Source: Saccoglossus kowalevskii (Eukaryota; Hemichordata; Enteropneusta; Harrimaniidae). From it: DNA of 39,598 nucleotides. The position numbers and the translations under genes were made by a program. Below the pieces are notes generated by a model, which was not told the origin of the DNA, did not search any database, and saw nothing but the letters and a program-made list of their open reading frames with translations. Positions 19,961-31,550 of this stretch are shown piece after piece; positions within the stretch are counted from its first letter, which is position 1, and every line of letters starts with the position of its first letter. The stretch is from contig NW_003120919.1 in assembly GCF_000003605.2 (NCBI RefSeq), positions 384,976-424,573 on the forward strand, given 5' to 3'.

Positions 19961-22900
19961 CAGTGACTCTCAATGTCCAGAACTGTAGCCTGGCACAACA
20001 ATTTTATAAATATTGTCTACAAACATAATGCATGTGACATAGCAATTGAGTCAGCCCGTGCGTTGATTCAATGGACAGCAATGCTCATGAAATAGGAAAT
20101 TTTGGCTTGACCATACAAAACATTGGTTGGCATTGCACATGATTAAGTACATCATGGAGTGAGGACTCCAGTGGGCATGTTGAAAAGATAGAGAGAAATC
20201 TCTGACAGTGGTGACAAAGTTGATCACGTGGTTGTAATATATGCAAATATACCATTGTGGGATGGGTAGACTACTTGTTGTTTGTATCAGGTTATCATGG
20301 CTGGTGGTATGCACAGAGAACAACGTGCACATTTCATACCAACGTTTTTATGTAATAAATAAATCAACTGCAATTATTAAAGTTGTCAAAAGACTAAACT
20401 GAGAACTGTAAACTGACGTAAAAACTGATTTTTCAAGCACATCACCAAGTGCATATAATCTCAATAATTTTGTTTTGTATGTTTTATCACAGATAGAGGA
20501 ACTATGATTTATATAACAATAAACAGAAGTGAAGTTAGTCATTTTTGTATCAGAACTGTATATCGTCCATGAATAAAGGTTGATTGGATCTTGTTTTGAA
20601 ATGGCGAAAAGGCTCTGCTTAGAATCTTGAGAGAACTGATACTATACTTAACACAACATTGACAACATTATTCTAAGGCATATTTCCATACTTTTTAAAA
20701 ACGCTAATTTGCATGACTGAGATACGTATAGCAACGAGTCAGGTAGTATACTTAGAAATGACATGTCGAATATGAATTTACAAGCCACTAACAGTGTTGA
20801 GCCAAGACACTGGAATCAATACATTGTTGTTTTTTACATTGTCACACTTAATCACTTTTGTCTGTGCCAAAGCTGTACTTTCATTCATTGCTGCTGCATC
20901 TTTCGGGTTTTTATTTTTTTATAATGCATTTCGTTTTCGTTTCATTTTTGTGTAGTGTCATCTAATATTCTTGTCTGCGCCATTTTAGAAGAATACAATA
21001 TGCACAATTTGTATTTTAGATGTCATATCTGCACCATTGAATTCTGTAAAATGCTCATCTTTATTACATACATGCTATCTGCCATATTATGCAATAATTG
21101 CATCTTCAAATCTCTAAATAACGTACATTTCAGCAACGTAATATTTCATGTAAGATCATTAATTGTGAACATTTTCGAACGAACGTCTAAGAATGAACTT
21201 GTTTTACACTCAACTGACAAATAATTTTGCAATCGTTATTTATGCATAGTTCAATTCAATACAGTAGACAGTACCACTGCACCGCAGTGTTTGTCTGTTT
21301 CCTGAACTGATTGCATAATATAGGGCACACCATCGTGACATATAATATAAGTAAACCTACTATGACTTTCGTTCTTGTAACAATATTTAAACTGTTGAAC
21401 GAATTGCGCGCTCGTCAGTATAATTCATTTGATATTTTATTATTTATTTATCTTTGCATCGTGTCGTGTCGTTTGGCCATTTTGTAAAATCGTAAATGTA
21501 ATTGTTGAATAATGCACTAATGAATAACTGAGGTGATCTCACAACTGAGTGCTCTGATCTCAGATACACGTTGACATTTTTTCCCCGAATAATCGGCAGT
21601 CATATAAATATACATATTCCACTTAAAGATAACTTCTGCTGCGTATCTGCCCCAAAGCCAACCAAGCGTAGAAAAGTATGGGCAAAATATGAACTGTAAT
21701 GATGATTTATAAAAGTGTATATTTTTATAACGTTTATAACAACCACAGCTGTATGCCCTTCACTGTATTTCGTCAACAATACTTTCTGATTTTAGAAAAA
21801 ACTTAAAGGACACACTACTTCAGTATGTATGTATGTATGTCGACGACCATGCTAACAAATTAATATGAAATATAGTAAACCTATTACTATATTATTCTTA
21901 ATATATGCGTTATGTATACTTAAACATTGGCAATTATTTTATTCGCCCTCGCCTCGTTAAGAACAAATGTCCATAAGACTTTCTGGGTTTCCCGAGATTC
22001 TAAAATTCATCAGTTTCAGTTTCTTGTCCAGGGTCGCATTCTGAATTTTTATTTTGGACTAAATCTCCTAAAAAGCGCGTCCATCGCATTCATTCCTTTT
22101 CGTTTCTTTCAACTCAATGATGGTTTCGTCTTCTTTGCTTGTACTAAATAAATCATACCTTAATATTAGCTCATCAAAGTGGTATATCCGTGAATAGAAA
22201 ATAATAAAAACAGAGTGCAGAATAAATGTAACTAATGGGCACACGTATTACGAAAATGCTCAAAATACATCTATATTGAGTTGAACCATGCATAAATAAA
22301 CATGCAAAATTATTTGATAGTTGAGTGTAAAACAAGTTAAATTTTAGTCGTTCGTTCGAGAATATTCACATTTAATGATAATGAATGAAATATAACGTTG
22401 CTGAAATGAACGTTATTTAGGGTAAAGTACAGTTCAGCTAAATCAAGTGCACCCCCGAAGACATGCTCGACTTAAACAGTTTTAGACCAACTTACCTGAT
22501 TACTGCTCTTTTACAAACACGGCATATACATCATTGCATTTTACAATATGCCATACACCTTAGATTGTTTCACAACTCAAATGCAGACTAGCGTCATAAA
22601 GACGATGTTTAAAAAAAATGGTTTCATTTGCCAGTTTTCGATAAATAGATAGTAGTATGAGTAGTAGCCTTAAAACAAGTTAATTTCTCGCTATCACGGT
22701 CACGTACATTTCAGTAATGTACATTTGTTTCATCCACATATATTGCACACGATAGCCAACTAAATGTGTGGCGATATTATGCAGATTTGTGCACGTGTTC
22801 TCTCTTCATAAATCTAAATGCATGCGGTAAGAATTTTATATTTGTAAAAAATGGCCAAAAATTAAATATTCTCGAGTTATACTGATCGAAAGCCGGGATA

Positions 22901-25029
22901 GTGCATCATTTATCGATTGACTATGTCATTTAAACACTTAAATCGTACACTTGTTCCCCTCGTAGCTCTAATTGTCCACTTTTAATTTGTTTTATCATTC
23001 TCACATGAGTCAACTTGCGTTATTATCAATCAAAGTGCATCACCGTGTTCGCCAAGCATTAGAAATGTTAACATTCAACGATCACTAAGAATTTACCGAT
23101 GGCATTTGCAGAATTAAACATGATGCTATATCATGGGTAGAATCAGATGTGTGTTCATGTTAAAAATATGGTTTAAAACTGATTGACACGTTAATCAGTT
23201 AATGAATCTCATTACAGTTCTAAATCGAATCTACTAGATTATAAAAACAATATAATGAGTTTGATTTGCTGTCGTGATATGATTTACGATATTGATATCA
23301 TAAAGGGTAATCTGATTGAACACGTTAATCCAATTTCGCATTGCGTTCTGTGACGTCATATGACGATGGTACGTCAGTCATCATAGGTTAGTATAGAATC
23401 TCAGTAAACTATATGGTTTGTGTAACATGAAATCATTTTTATTTTTGGTATTCATACTGAAAGCCTAAATTATGAATGTAAGGGAGAAAAAGTCAAACAA
23501 ACCTTCCACAACCTCCACAATCGAAAGTACATACGTCGATAGTATTTTTTGTTTGTTTGGAGATTATTTAAACCTACTATACTCACGCGATCAAAGCCCC
23601 CACTCCTTCATAAAATGATTGTAAATCGCCTGAGACATTGACGATGTTATGTCGACAATGAAGTTTTATTTTAGTAGAAACAACTATGATTTGATTGTTC
23701 AAAAATAATAAAAAAGGTAATGTAAAAATGCTTGATAGAATTGAGTTAAAGTTTGCGTTTCAATCGACTCTGGCACAAAGTCTCGCAGGCTTTTCCAAGG
23801 CTGGGCTAGACATGTTATTATATTTACATTCTCTACACTTGTCTCGGTGGTTGGATTGTCATTGATAATATATATATCAGTTTCAATACTGGAAATAAAG
23901 ACAAATGGTTGGCTATAGCGTCCTCTAGCATGTTGTATGTCAGCCATGATAGCGGTTCAGGGCACTGATGGTCGACAAAAATCAGTTCCTGGCTATGCTT
24001 CAGTGAATCTTTTTCTTGACCTTTTATGTGAGATAATTGTCACATATAGTTTTCCAAGAATGTTGTCTGTCCGTGTTTCCTTTGTTGAATCATATTAACT
24101 GGACTCATACATACAACCGACTGGTATACAGGTTTCTCTGTTTTTAGTGAAAATTAAGCTGATTTTATTGCCCAAGTGGCGGGAGATTATTTATTTTTAA
24201 GAACACTTATTTCCAAGTGGCACACTTTAGACAGGGGAGTAAAGTCTGACATTGGCTGGAGCATTTTTATATATGGAAATTGTGACTGCAAACTGGCTTG
24301 TCAAATTTGGTAACAAATATAAGAAATAAGAACTCCCTGCTCTGTTTACCTCGCTTTTACTAAGAGAAATGTACTTTATTTTCATTTACATTTCTCTAAA
24401 CATTCATCGGTAATTGGCTTGTTTTAAACTGAATACAATATACAAGTGTTTTCTGTAGTCAATAATTCGTATTGCTGTAAGTGAAATACGATCTACGATC
24501 ATAATTGTATTCACTTCCATAAGAGAAGGTTGAATACATATATGGGGCAAGAGAAATTGACATCTCTCGCTTTACTCTACATTCATCGAGAATTTGATTT
24601 TGATCGTGTTGTGGCTACGTTCGCAAAGTTACATCCAAGGAGGATAACTTAGATATAAATGATATATCATGTAAAAAATGATTTTACAAGAATGAAGAAA
24701 ATGAAATAAAAATATGAGGTCACCGTTCTCGATCAATAAAATAACGCTAGCATGTTTTGTCTGTTTTATGGTATAATGCTATTGTTTTATATGGCAAGCA
24801 TATATCCCAATATCTCACATTTTTTATCGCGGTAATATATGATGAAAACGAGATATATAGTGCCTGACAAGTTTCTTATTGATGTCTTAGAAAATTGACA
24901 ATATTTTTAGTGGGTTCATAAAAAGGAAATGTAGTCATTGTAGTATATGGAGACCGCTGTATGCATATTATTTTACTGCCCCCCCCCCCAAAAAAAAAAA
25001 CGGATTTACAGCGAACCAAACAAAAAATT
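19961..25029. other. 5-kb gene-poor stretch
   Basis: AT-rich with no long ORF. Points noted: a perfect minus-strand donor CAG|GTAAGTT at about 22499-22490 without a coding frame behind it, possibly a non-coding exon; an 82-codon minus frame at 23699-23947 starting MADIQHARGRYSQ with no domain; and a C11-A11 tract at 24979-25000. The 89-codon plus frame at 20955-21224 looks like AT-rich noise. Confidence 0.5.
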
Positions 25030-25039
25030 TACATACTGT

Positions 25040-26057
25040 AAGAAACTTGGTAGTATGCCATTGGATAGTCATTGTGCCAGCTATTTATTATGGTAGCGAG
25101 ATATGGGGGTACGAATACTCGGAGATCATCGAGCGGCTACAGACAACATTTTGCAGATCTATTTAGCGTTAATAGTTGTACAAACAATGTAGCGATGTTG
25201 GACGAATGTGGAAGGCTGCCATTATGCTGTGGTCATTTCAAGCGTTGCATCTTATATTGGTTATTTCAAGCGTTGCATCTTATATTGGTTATTTCAAGCG
25301 TTGTATCTTATATTGGTTAAAATTACTTGAACTAAAAATTAGCTGGCACCCGAAAACATGTTATATAATGTTTAAACGATTAAACGAGACCGGCAGACTT
25401 ACGTGGGCAGCCCACATAAAAAATCTCCTGTTCAAATATGGTTTCGGCATTGTCTGCTTTGAACAAGTTGGGGAATACTGCAAATTTCTTAGAGATATTT
25501 ACTCGAAGAATAAAGATTGTTGTCGGCAAGAATCTTTGCCTTTCACAATCATCCAGGCTGTGTACAAATCAAAGTAGTTTTATTACTTTATTAGCATGCA
25601 ATTATAGGCTAAAATATATACTGACGAGTTTTCGCTGTTTTGTCCATAAACTTAATGTTGAGTTCGGCACACACACACACAAACACACAAAACTACCACT
25701 AGATAATGAATTTGTAGTTTTTGCAGTGATACGTTTGAATTTAGAGTGATAGAAAATGAATTTTATATGTGCATTTATAATGACCTAAGGGCTGATCTTT
25801 TGTCAATAACACTATGCAATTATGCAAATACTGACAGTCTGGGCTCACTTCTCCTCTCCACAAACGGACACACCATTTATCAAACAGCTCTGTATCTTTT
25901 AATAGATTTCAAGCGACGAGGTGAATATTAATCCAGCTTCACGTAGTACCATATGTTGTATTGTTTTTAAAATGTTTTATGCACTTTTCTATCCATTGCA
26001 TTATAACAACTTGGCTCTGCACTAAAACAAATAATAATAAAATTACATAATAATAAA
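25040..26057 (+). pseudogene. 3' end of a non-LTR (CR1/Jockey-like) retrotransposon, broken
   Basis: The reading begins at the end of the reverse transcriptase with PAIYYGSEIWGYEYSEIIER (from about 25078), then in shifted frames NNVAMLDECGRLPL, YFKRCILYWLKLLEL, PKTCYIMFKRLNETGRLTWA and LLFKYGFGIVCFEQ, and on to YNDLRADLL. The final C-terminal segment ends KRRGEY-TAA at 25931. The YGSEIWG motif and the long region after the RT with no RNase H are typical of CR1/Jockey/LINE2-type ORF2. In-frame stops, a 28-bp triplication and frameshifts make it dead. A short 3' UTR and an (ATA/ATAA)-rich tail close it at about 26057. The 5' part is missing, as usual for 5'-truncated copies. Confidence 0.85.
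25233..25316 (+). repeat. 28-bp tandem triplication inside the non-LTR element
   Basis: TTATTTCAAGCGTTGCATCT plus TATATTGG occurs at 25233-25260, 25261-25288 and 25289-25316 with one or two differences. It encodes YFKRCILYW once in the intact protein. The two extra copies add 56 bp and shift the frame. Confidence 0.95.
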
Positions 26058-27082
26058 TTGACTAATACTAAAATGAATAATTGTAGACAAATTGTAGGCA
26101 AAATTTCGGCAACGATTTATTTTTACTGGCGTTTAATTTCACTATTTTGATGATTTGGGCAATTTCACCGGGTTTAAAGTTCACGCACTTTGCAGAGAAA
26201 CAATGAGTTATATTGTTTGTTTTTTTACATATTCACGAAGTTTTAAAATAATTAATTCGTTCACAGTATACTGTTCATAAATAGAAACTGCCAGTGACAA
26301 CATGGCTATACTATATATACAATTATTTTATATTTATCTTAATCCCAGGGGATGATGGGTAACCATTAGCATGACCAACATACATCTTCTCTTTAGCATC
26401 TTCCATATCAATGAATTACTCTCCGTTTGGACTTACTTCGATAATGAAGAACTACGCCACTCGCGACTTTGTGTGGCCTAGCCAGACATTTTATTAAGGT
26501 GCCACCAAAAAGTACACTCTCATGCATTAGTGTGAGACTTGCACGTTGTTGTTACAATTAGATGTCTTATAATCTTATAAGAAAGCAGTATATGTTAGTT
26601 GCGCCATCACAGTTAAAATAGAGAAATGCTCAGCCAATTAGAATGCCCATTTCATACGTTACAGGGAATATACAAACTAATTTGGGCATATTTCACCTGC
26701 ATGGTGTATGTCAACAGTTCTCTTGGGTCATAATGTCATGTATACATTTTTGTTGGAGGTTTTTGCTGTTATGGATAGGCGACTTTCGTTTAGTGTTTGT
26801 CTTTGATAGTATTAAGGCACGAATTATTGTGTATGTAAACAGGTATGCAAACCAGGTAGCATCTTCTATTCTATAAATACTATCTTTTATTTTATAATAA
26901 TGTTAAAATGGCAGCTGTAAATTACTGGGCGTTGTGGCGTGCGCCTGTGTTCCAGTTACTAGAAGACGGGAGTTGTTGGGCGGTTTGAGGTTGGGAGTCC
27001 TGTATAGTCTTCAAAGATGTCCTCTTATAGTTTTAGTTTATTGTGAAACGTATATTGCATACGTAGTATTGAATTTAAAATG
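26058..27082. other. Non-coding stretch with one dispersed repeat copy
   Basis: Apart from the repeat at 26110-26280 nothing is recognised. The 77-codon frame at 26643-26876 has no motif. Confidence 0.5.
26110..26280. repeat. Dispersed repeat, copy 2
   Basis: Shares ATTTTTACTGGCGTTTAATT, CAATTTCACCGGGTTTAAA, CAATGAGTTATATTGTTTGT, ACATATTCACGAAG and TTCACAGTATA with the copy at 15110-15300, in the same order and orientation. It retains a few CpGs the other copy has lost. Ends undefined; it probably belongs to a short non-autonomous transposon family. Confidence 0.6.
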
Positions 27083-27180
27083 TTATCTCATCTAATGATA
27101 TTGAATCATATCCAAGATCAACGGGAACATTACTGAACCTTAATTAATCATGTAAGGTCTCATGTCACCAATTAGTCTAT
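27083..27180. repeat. Dispersed 98-bp direct repeat, copy 1
   Basis: TCTAATGATATT, ATATCCAAGATCAACGGGAAC, TGAACCTTAATTAATCAT and AAGGTCTCATGTCACC match 28121-28217 at most positions, in direct orientation about 1.04 kb apart. Confidence 0.85.
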
Positions 27181-27463
27181 TTTATGTGGGTTTTTTTCTT
27201 ATTTCACATTATGGCAGACATGTTTAACAATTTGTAATGCGGTCATCACTAAATTTACCTTATTCAAAGTTTAATGACGTCAAATTCCAAAATATTCGTA
27301 TTCCTTCTCAAAATTGTATTGTATAATTTGTCACTGACAAGAGTGCTGCATCCTGTCAAAATATTGGCATAATACAACTCTTTCAATTACACTATTATTG
27401 CTATTTGCTCTGACTTTTGCTAATTAGTCATATCTTAACATTATTATTGAACAGTGATTGTAA

Positions 27464-27478
27464 CCCCCCCCCCCCCCC
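27464..27478. repeat. Poly-C tract (15 C)
   Basis: Homopolymer run after GATTGTAA; length may be unstable or a sequencing uncertainty. Confidence 0.8.
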
Positions 27479-27542
27479 ATTAATCAGAAACTCCGTTGAT
27501 TTGACCAATGACACTAGAGTATTTTCTAGTGTGTTTGACTTT

Positions 27543-27575
27543 GGTCTGATCACGGTTTGATCACGGTCTGATCAT
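27543..27575. repeat. 11-bp x 3 tandem repeat containing TGATCA
   Basis: GGTCTGATCAC, GGTTTGATCAC, GGTCTGATCAT in tandem. Each contains the palindrome TGATCA. Confidence 0.85.
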
Positions 27576-28120
27576 GTGCAATAGGGGTATATTTTTATTT
27601 TTATTTTTTCTAAATCATAAAATTGTTCTTCAGAACTATTTTTTTTTCACATAATATTTGACAATGCTTTTTATGTAAAGCAAATTTCATGCGTGATCAT
27701 GGTCAGTCGAACCACTGCTGTGTTTTGGTATTTTCAAGGTCACAGGTCTCCAGCCTTAACTCAGGTACCATGGAATTGTTTTTGTTTTATTATTATTAAT
27801 GAGCTGATGAATTGATACTTTTGATTTAATAGAATTATTTTTCCACAATTATAGTAATAAACTACTTTTAATAGTATATGTATTATTTTTTGAAATGAAT
27901 TAAAATTTGTTGGTCTGTGTGGTGAATGAGGACATTAAACTTTACAGTACTGCATCTAAGATTCAGACCTATGCATATTGCATACCATCTAATTTGGTGT
28001 CACTCTGAGTGTGTATGGTGCCAGTTTTTAAAACTAATTGTATAGGGCGCCACCTAGTGGTAGATTTTGATTAATTACTCCCTGGGTTTAAATTTGGGGG
28101 GATTTTCATTGCATGGAAAA

Positions 28121-28217
28121 TTACTCGTCTAATGATATTATACTATATCCAAGATCAACGAGAACTTTATTGAACCTTAATTAATCATTAAAGGTCTCAT
28201 GTCACAAATTAGCCTAT
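28121..28217. repeat. Dispersed direct repeat, copy 2
   Basis: Partner of 27083-27180. The segment between the copies has no coding content, so they may be two insertions of one element or the flanks of a duplicated or short LTR-like unit. Confidence 0.85.
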
Positions 28218-29437
28218 CAGAGTTCGTTCTTAAGGTTGTTGTTTAAATAACCAATGGGTTTTCTTTCACCGCGTTTTATCTGAAACGCGATGTATGAGGG
28301 CGTACTTCAATTGTGTCAGCTGTTAAGACTTGCGTGTGCAGCTTTGCTTATTGACAAGTACCGGGAATCTTTCAAACGGGCTGCATTTCTGAGAATATTG
28401 AAGGTAGAATGACTGACAAAACTGTGTGTTTTGTTTACATCCATTTTGTAGGAGTGTACGCTGGCCAACATGTGTTTTACTGCCCAGAATTCTATTACAT
28501 ACATGTGGTTTCAACAAATTAAAAAATATTTTGATCTTTGTAACCCTTTTCTAGGCGAAATTTTACCCAAACGCTAACATTATAGTCTATGGAGTTCTAA
28601 TTAGTGGTATGAGACATATAATTCGTTTTATTACTAGTATTAGGAAATAGTTGTTTACATTAAAAAAAGTGCAAGCTACAACGCAAGTTATCCGATGTTT
28701 ACAGCTGCGAAGAAACGTGACACAGCAAATATTTACGGCCATCAATTTTGTGAAATCGACACTTTGATAAATAAGCAAACACGTTATTTACGCGAGGCTA
28801 AGCATTGGATCAGAAGAAACTTTCCGACAATGACCTTAACAATGTACAAACTTACGAGCGTTCATGATTTTTTATTACTTTTAAGTTGTCCTACTTTTTA
28901 TATTTTTAAACAGCTATTGATGTTCTTTTGTAATGGGTTTTCAATTTGTTCCAGTCGCTCGCTAAAACGGGGCGCCGCACTGACTTGTCATCGCGGATAC
29001 CGGGTCTGAAACAGCTGGTTTGATTTTGAACACCTCCCTCAATAAGAGTAGATTTTAGATGCAAACACTTGACGGTATATGTCATTAATAGCTAGAGAAT
29101 CAAAAATCTTGTTTTTGTTCCACAAATAGTGTTTACTAATATATGAAACCATGGTTACTGGAACAGTGGGGAGGATAGAACACTATTTGCCAAGAAAACA
29201 AGTATTGTGACTCTTTCACTTTCAGCGAGGTCTCAGCAGCTGTTTGCTTCAAATGCCTGTCGTGAGACTATTATTCTGTACAAACTTTTATATTGACCTA
29301 AGTAGTCGTAGAGGGCAGTAAACAGCAATGTTTGTGTTGCGGAATGAAGATATGTTTCACAGTATAGCCGTTAACTATTGGTCTGATCGGGGTTGTAAAC
29401 AGTCGGGATATGGTATGAGGGGTCACATGACTCGAGG
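28218..29437. other. Intergenic, no confident gene
   Basis: A 104-codon plus frame at 28695-29009 (MFTAAKKRDTANIYGH...) lies here but has no domain, signal or splice evidence. Its 3' end is GC-rich. Otherwise nothing. Confidence 0.45.
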
Positions 29438-29474
29438 TATTTAAGTGTGGGACAGAAGGTTTGAATATCAGTCT
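29438..29474 (+). promoter_or_regulatory. Core promoter: TATTTAAG and TCAGTCT initiator, 32 bp apart
   Basis: TATTTAAG (29438-29445) precedes TCAGTCT (29468-29474), a full match to the animal initiator TCAKTY. If A 29470 is +1, the TATA element begins at about -32, the expected distance. The ATG of a small ORF follows at 29539. Confidence 0.5.
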
Positions 29475-29538
29475 AGGCCAGTCTTGCTATGTACAGTTTT
29501 CAAATTAATTTGTTTTGTAAGTTGTTTTTTTTATCAAA

Positions 29539-30378
29539 ATGGGTGACACCTGCCATGTTCCTCTGGGCACGCTCGACATTGCGACGGGTACAGGTTTGTC
29601 CAATTTCCTATAAGAAGTTTTTTTTATTCCTGTTTTTTTCCTGAGTGGTCGGCGTGTCATTTATAATCAGTTATTTTAAATGTTTCTTTGACCCAGTAAT
29701 GTTAGTGGCATTTGCCGAGCACCAATAATCATTCTTTTCGCAGCTTATGTGGACTTTTTGAAGTTGTATAATGCTAATTCAAGTTATTTTTTTCCCATTT
29801 AGTTTTTTTTATTTTCAATCTGTATATGCAATGTAATGCCAGTAGTTTTTTGTCTGATTTTAGGGTTATGTTATTAAATAAATGGTTCACCGGACTGACT
29901 GCACGTACTTGGCCGCACTAGGCAAAAGCCTTACCTTATGTAAGTGTGTGTTGTACTTTGTCGGATGTGATGAGTCTGGAAAAGACGTAAATTTATAAAC
30001 GTATCAACTACTGAGGGCGCTCTTAAAAACGGAAAACCACAACGCAATATGAACGGTGGCCTTCATTTGCATATGTTTTCCTCTGTGTTCGGTAGCATTG
30101 ATTTGTTCAGTTTACAAACCCGCCAAGTGTTATCTGTTGACAAAATAGTAGGCAGAGGTCATGGTAACAATAGCATCAAAGGGAGTTCAGTCTCCTTTTT
30201 TTAGCTGCATCTTTTTTCTAGCTCCATGCTCAAATTCATGACTGTTTCTTTTCCCCCAGCATCGTGCCATGTAAAGAAACAGCACAAGCACGACACCAAA
30301 ATCGTTTTCAGCCATGTTTTTATTCATACTAAGTTATTGAGGGCACTATTCCTTTCGGCTCTGATCGAACTGAATTGA
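29539..30378 (+). CDS. Possible two-exon small protein (57 residues)
   Basis: ATG 29539 has a strong context (ATCAAAATGGG) and opens MGDTCHVPLGTLDIATGT, ending in phase 1 at ACAG|GTTTGT (exon 29539-29593). A strong acceptor, TGTTTCTTTTCCCCCAG, lies at 30243-30259. Exon 2 (30260-30378) continues in phase as SCHVKKQHKHDTKIVFSHVF to IELN-TGA, and ATTAAA follows at 30426. Promoter, start, splice phases and poly-A signal are thus mutually consistent. Against it: the donor is weak, exon 2 is not clearly coding-like, and GTAAGTTG at 29517 in the leader could splice the ATG out. No family recognised. Confidence 0.32.
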
Positions 30379-30591
30379 AATCTGACAGATCTCGGTTTTC
30401 GTTCGGCCACCGATCGTGTAAACGCATTAAAGATACTAGTAATCTCCTATTAATCGGTGGGATGAGCAGTAGTTGGTCTCCGATAGAATGCTGCCGCGTG
30501 AAGATAGCAATTGTGTGGAGCGAATGGTGAGATGCTTGACGGAGGAATGCTCTCTCCGAGCACTTCCTAATTCATTAATAGTTTAAAACAG

Positions 30592-30597
30592 TTTATT
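30592..30597 (-). terminator. Polyadenylation signal AATAAA for the terminal exon at 30644
   Basis: TTTATT on the plus strand, 47 nt beyond the minus-strand stop codon. Confidence 0.5.
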
Positions 30598-30643
30598 GAT
30601 TTTTTTAACTTGTAAGTTACAACTTGAATATCCCGTACTGAAC

Positions 30644-30749
30644 CTAAATAATCGTGTTATCATCGTTTTGTGTTGTACAATTCACCGCCGTGACGCCATT
30701 CAGTGAGCGGACATAGATGACAGCCTGCTCCCGGTAGGTGTACCATAGC
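30644..30749 (-). CDS. Probable terminal coding exon of an unidentified minus-strand gene
   Basis: On the minus strand, after a T-rich tract (TTTTGTTTGTTTTATTTCGAG), a frame reads LWYTYREQAVIYVRSLNGVT followed by AVNCTTQNDDNTII and TAG. Nearly every codon up to Asn-Cys ends in G or C, against strongly AT-rich flanks, which is a clear coding signature. AATAAA follows 47 nt after the stop. The exon would enter in phase 2. The acceptor ends GAG rather than CAG or TAG, which is rare, so the 5' boundary is uncertain. Upstream exons should lie above 30760; I could not place them. Family not recognised. Confidence 0.45.
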
Positions 30750-30888
30750 CTCGAAATAAAACAAACAAAATATGATTTTGTTTTAAATAGAGGCAAAATC
30801 CAAATCACAATAGTAGTTTTCACTCTACACAAAGTACGGACTAATATTTAAGTTTATCTTATATGTCGCATATCGGATAGACCCAATT

Positions 30889-31312
30889 GCGTTCACGCAC
30901 GGGAGGGAACAGTGCATAGCACGGCCTAGGGAACGCCCAAACTTGTTAAGTATATACAACATCTTCAGTCATTTTAACTATGATCGCTCAGTATAGTAGC
31001 ATAACGGGAAGTAGTTAGTTTTTTTTTTCTCAAGAACGATGTCCGTTGATTGTAATGTCGGCAGTGGCCTACTGAAATGAATGGTTATGAATATAAGAGT
31101 AGATCGTCCAAATGAACATTAAATACAATGGCGTTTTGATGCTTGGCCCGAGCTAAGCGTTCACGCACACGTTGTTAGCCCGTGCCAAAGGTCTGGACCG
31201 GGTCTTATAAACAGGCCAGATTTAACCCGTGGTAAGCGTTCACGCACGTTTTCTTAACACGGGCTAAGGTATTTAACCTCTTAGTCCGTTCTAATGAGCT
31301 GTGCGTGAACGC
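30889..31312. repeat. Cluster of a 12-bp motif GCGTTCACGCAC within palindromic repeats
   Basis: GCGTTCACGCAC occurs exactly at 30889-30900, 31157-31168 and 31236-31247, and inverted (GTGCGTGAACGC) at 31301-31312. Around the last three the wider context TTARCCCGTGSTAAGCG and CACGGGCTAAGG forms further inverted repeats, with about 79 bp between direct copies. Confidence 0.75.
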
Positions 31313-31550
31313 TACTAACCACTTATTCACTTCACCGACACACCTTTTATCATATATAATACCTTCTCGTGAATTTGCAGTACGTGGTTTGTACAGCAAA
31401 TACAATGCAATGGAAAATAAAATAAAGGGTACACTTTAGAGAGATGAAAGGCACACACGATTCCAAAGAATGGATTTTATTTCATATCATTTCATGCAGT
31501 ACGATCATACAGAAAATTCTAGAAATAGGTAAAAGTGCTTCAAGTAAGTA

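Noticed and set aside
28695-29009. 104-codon plus-strand ORF
   Set aside because: No recognisable family, no splice or promoter support; length is within chance for this many AT-rich frames.
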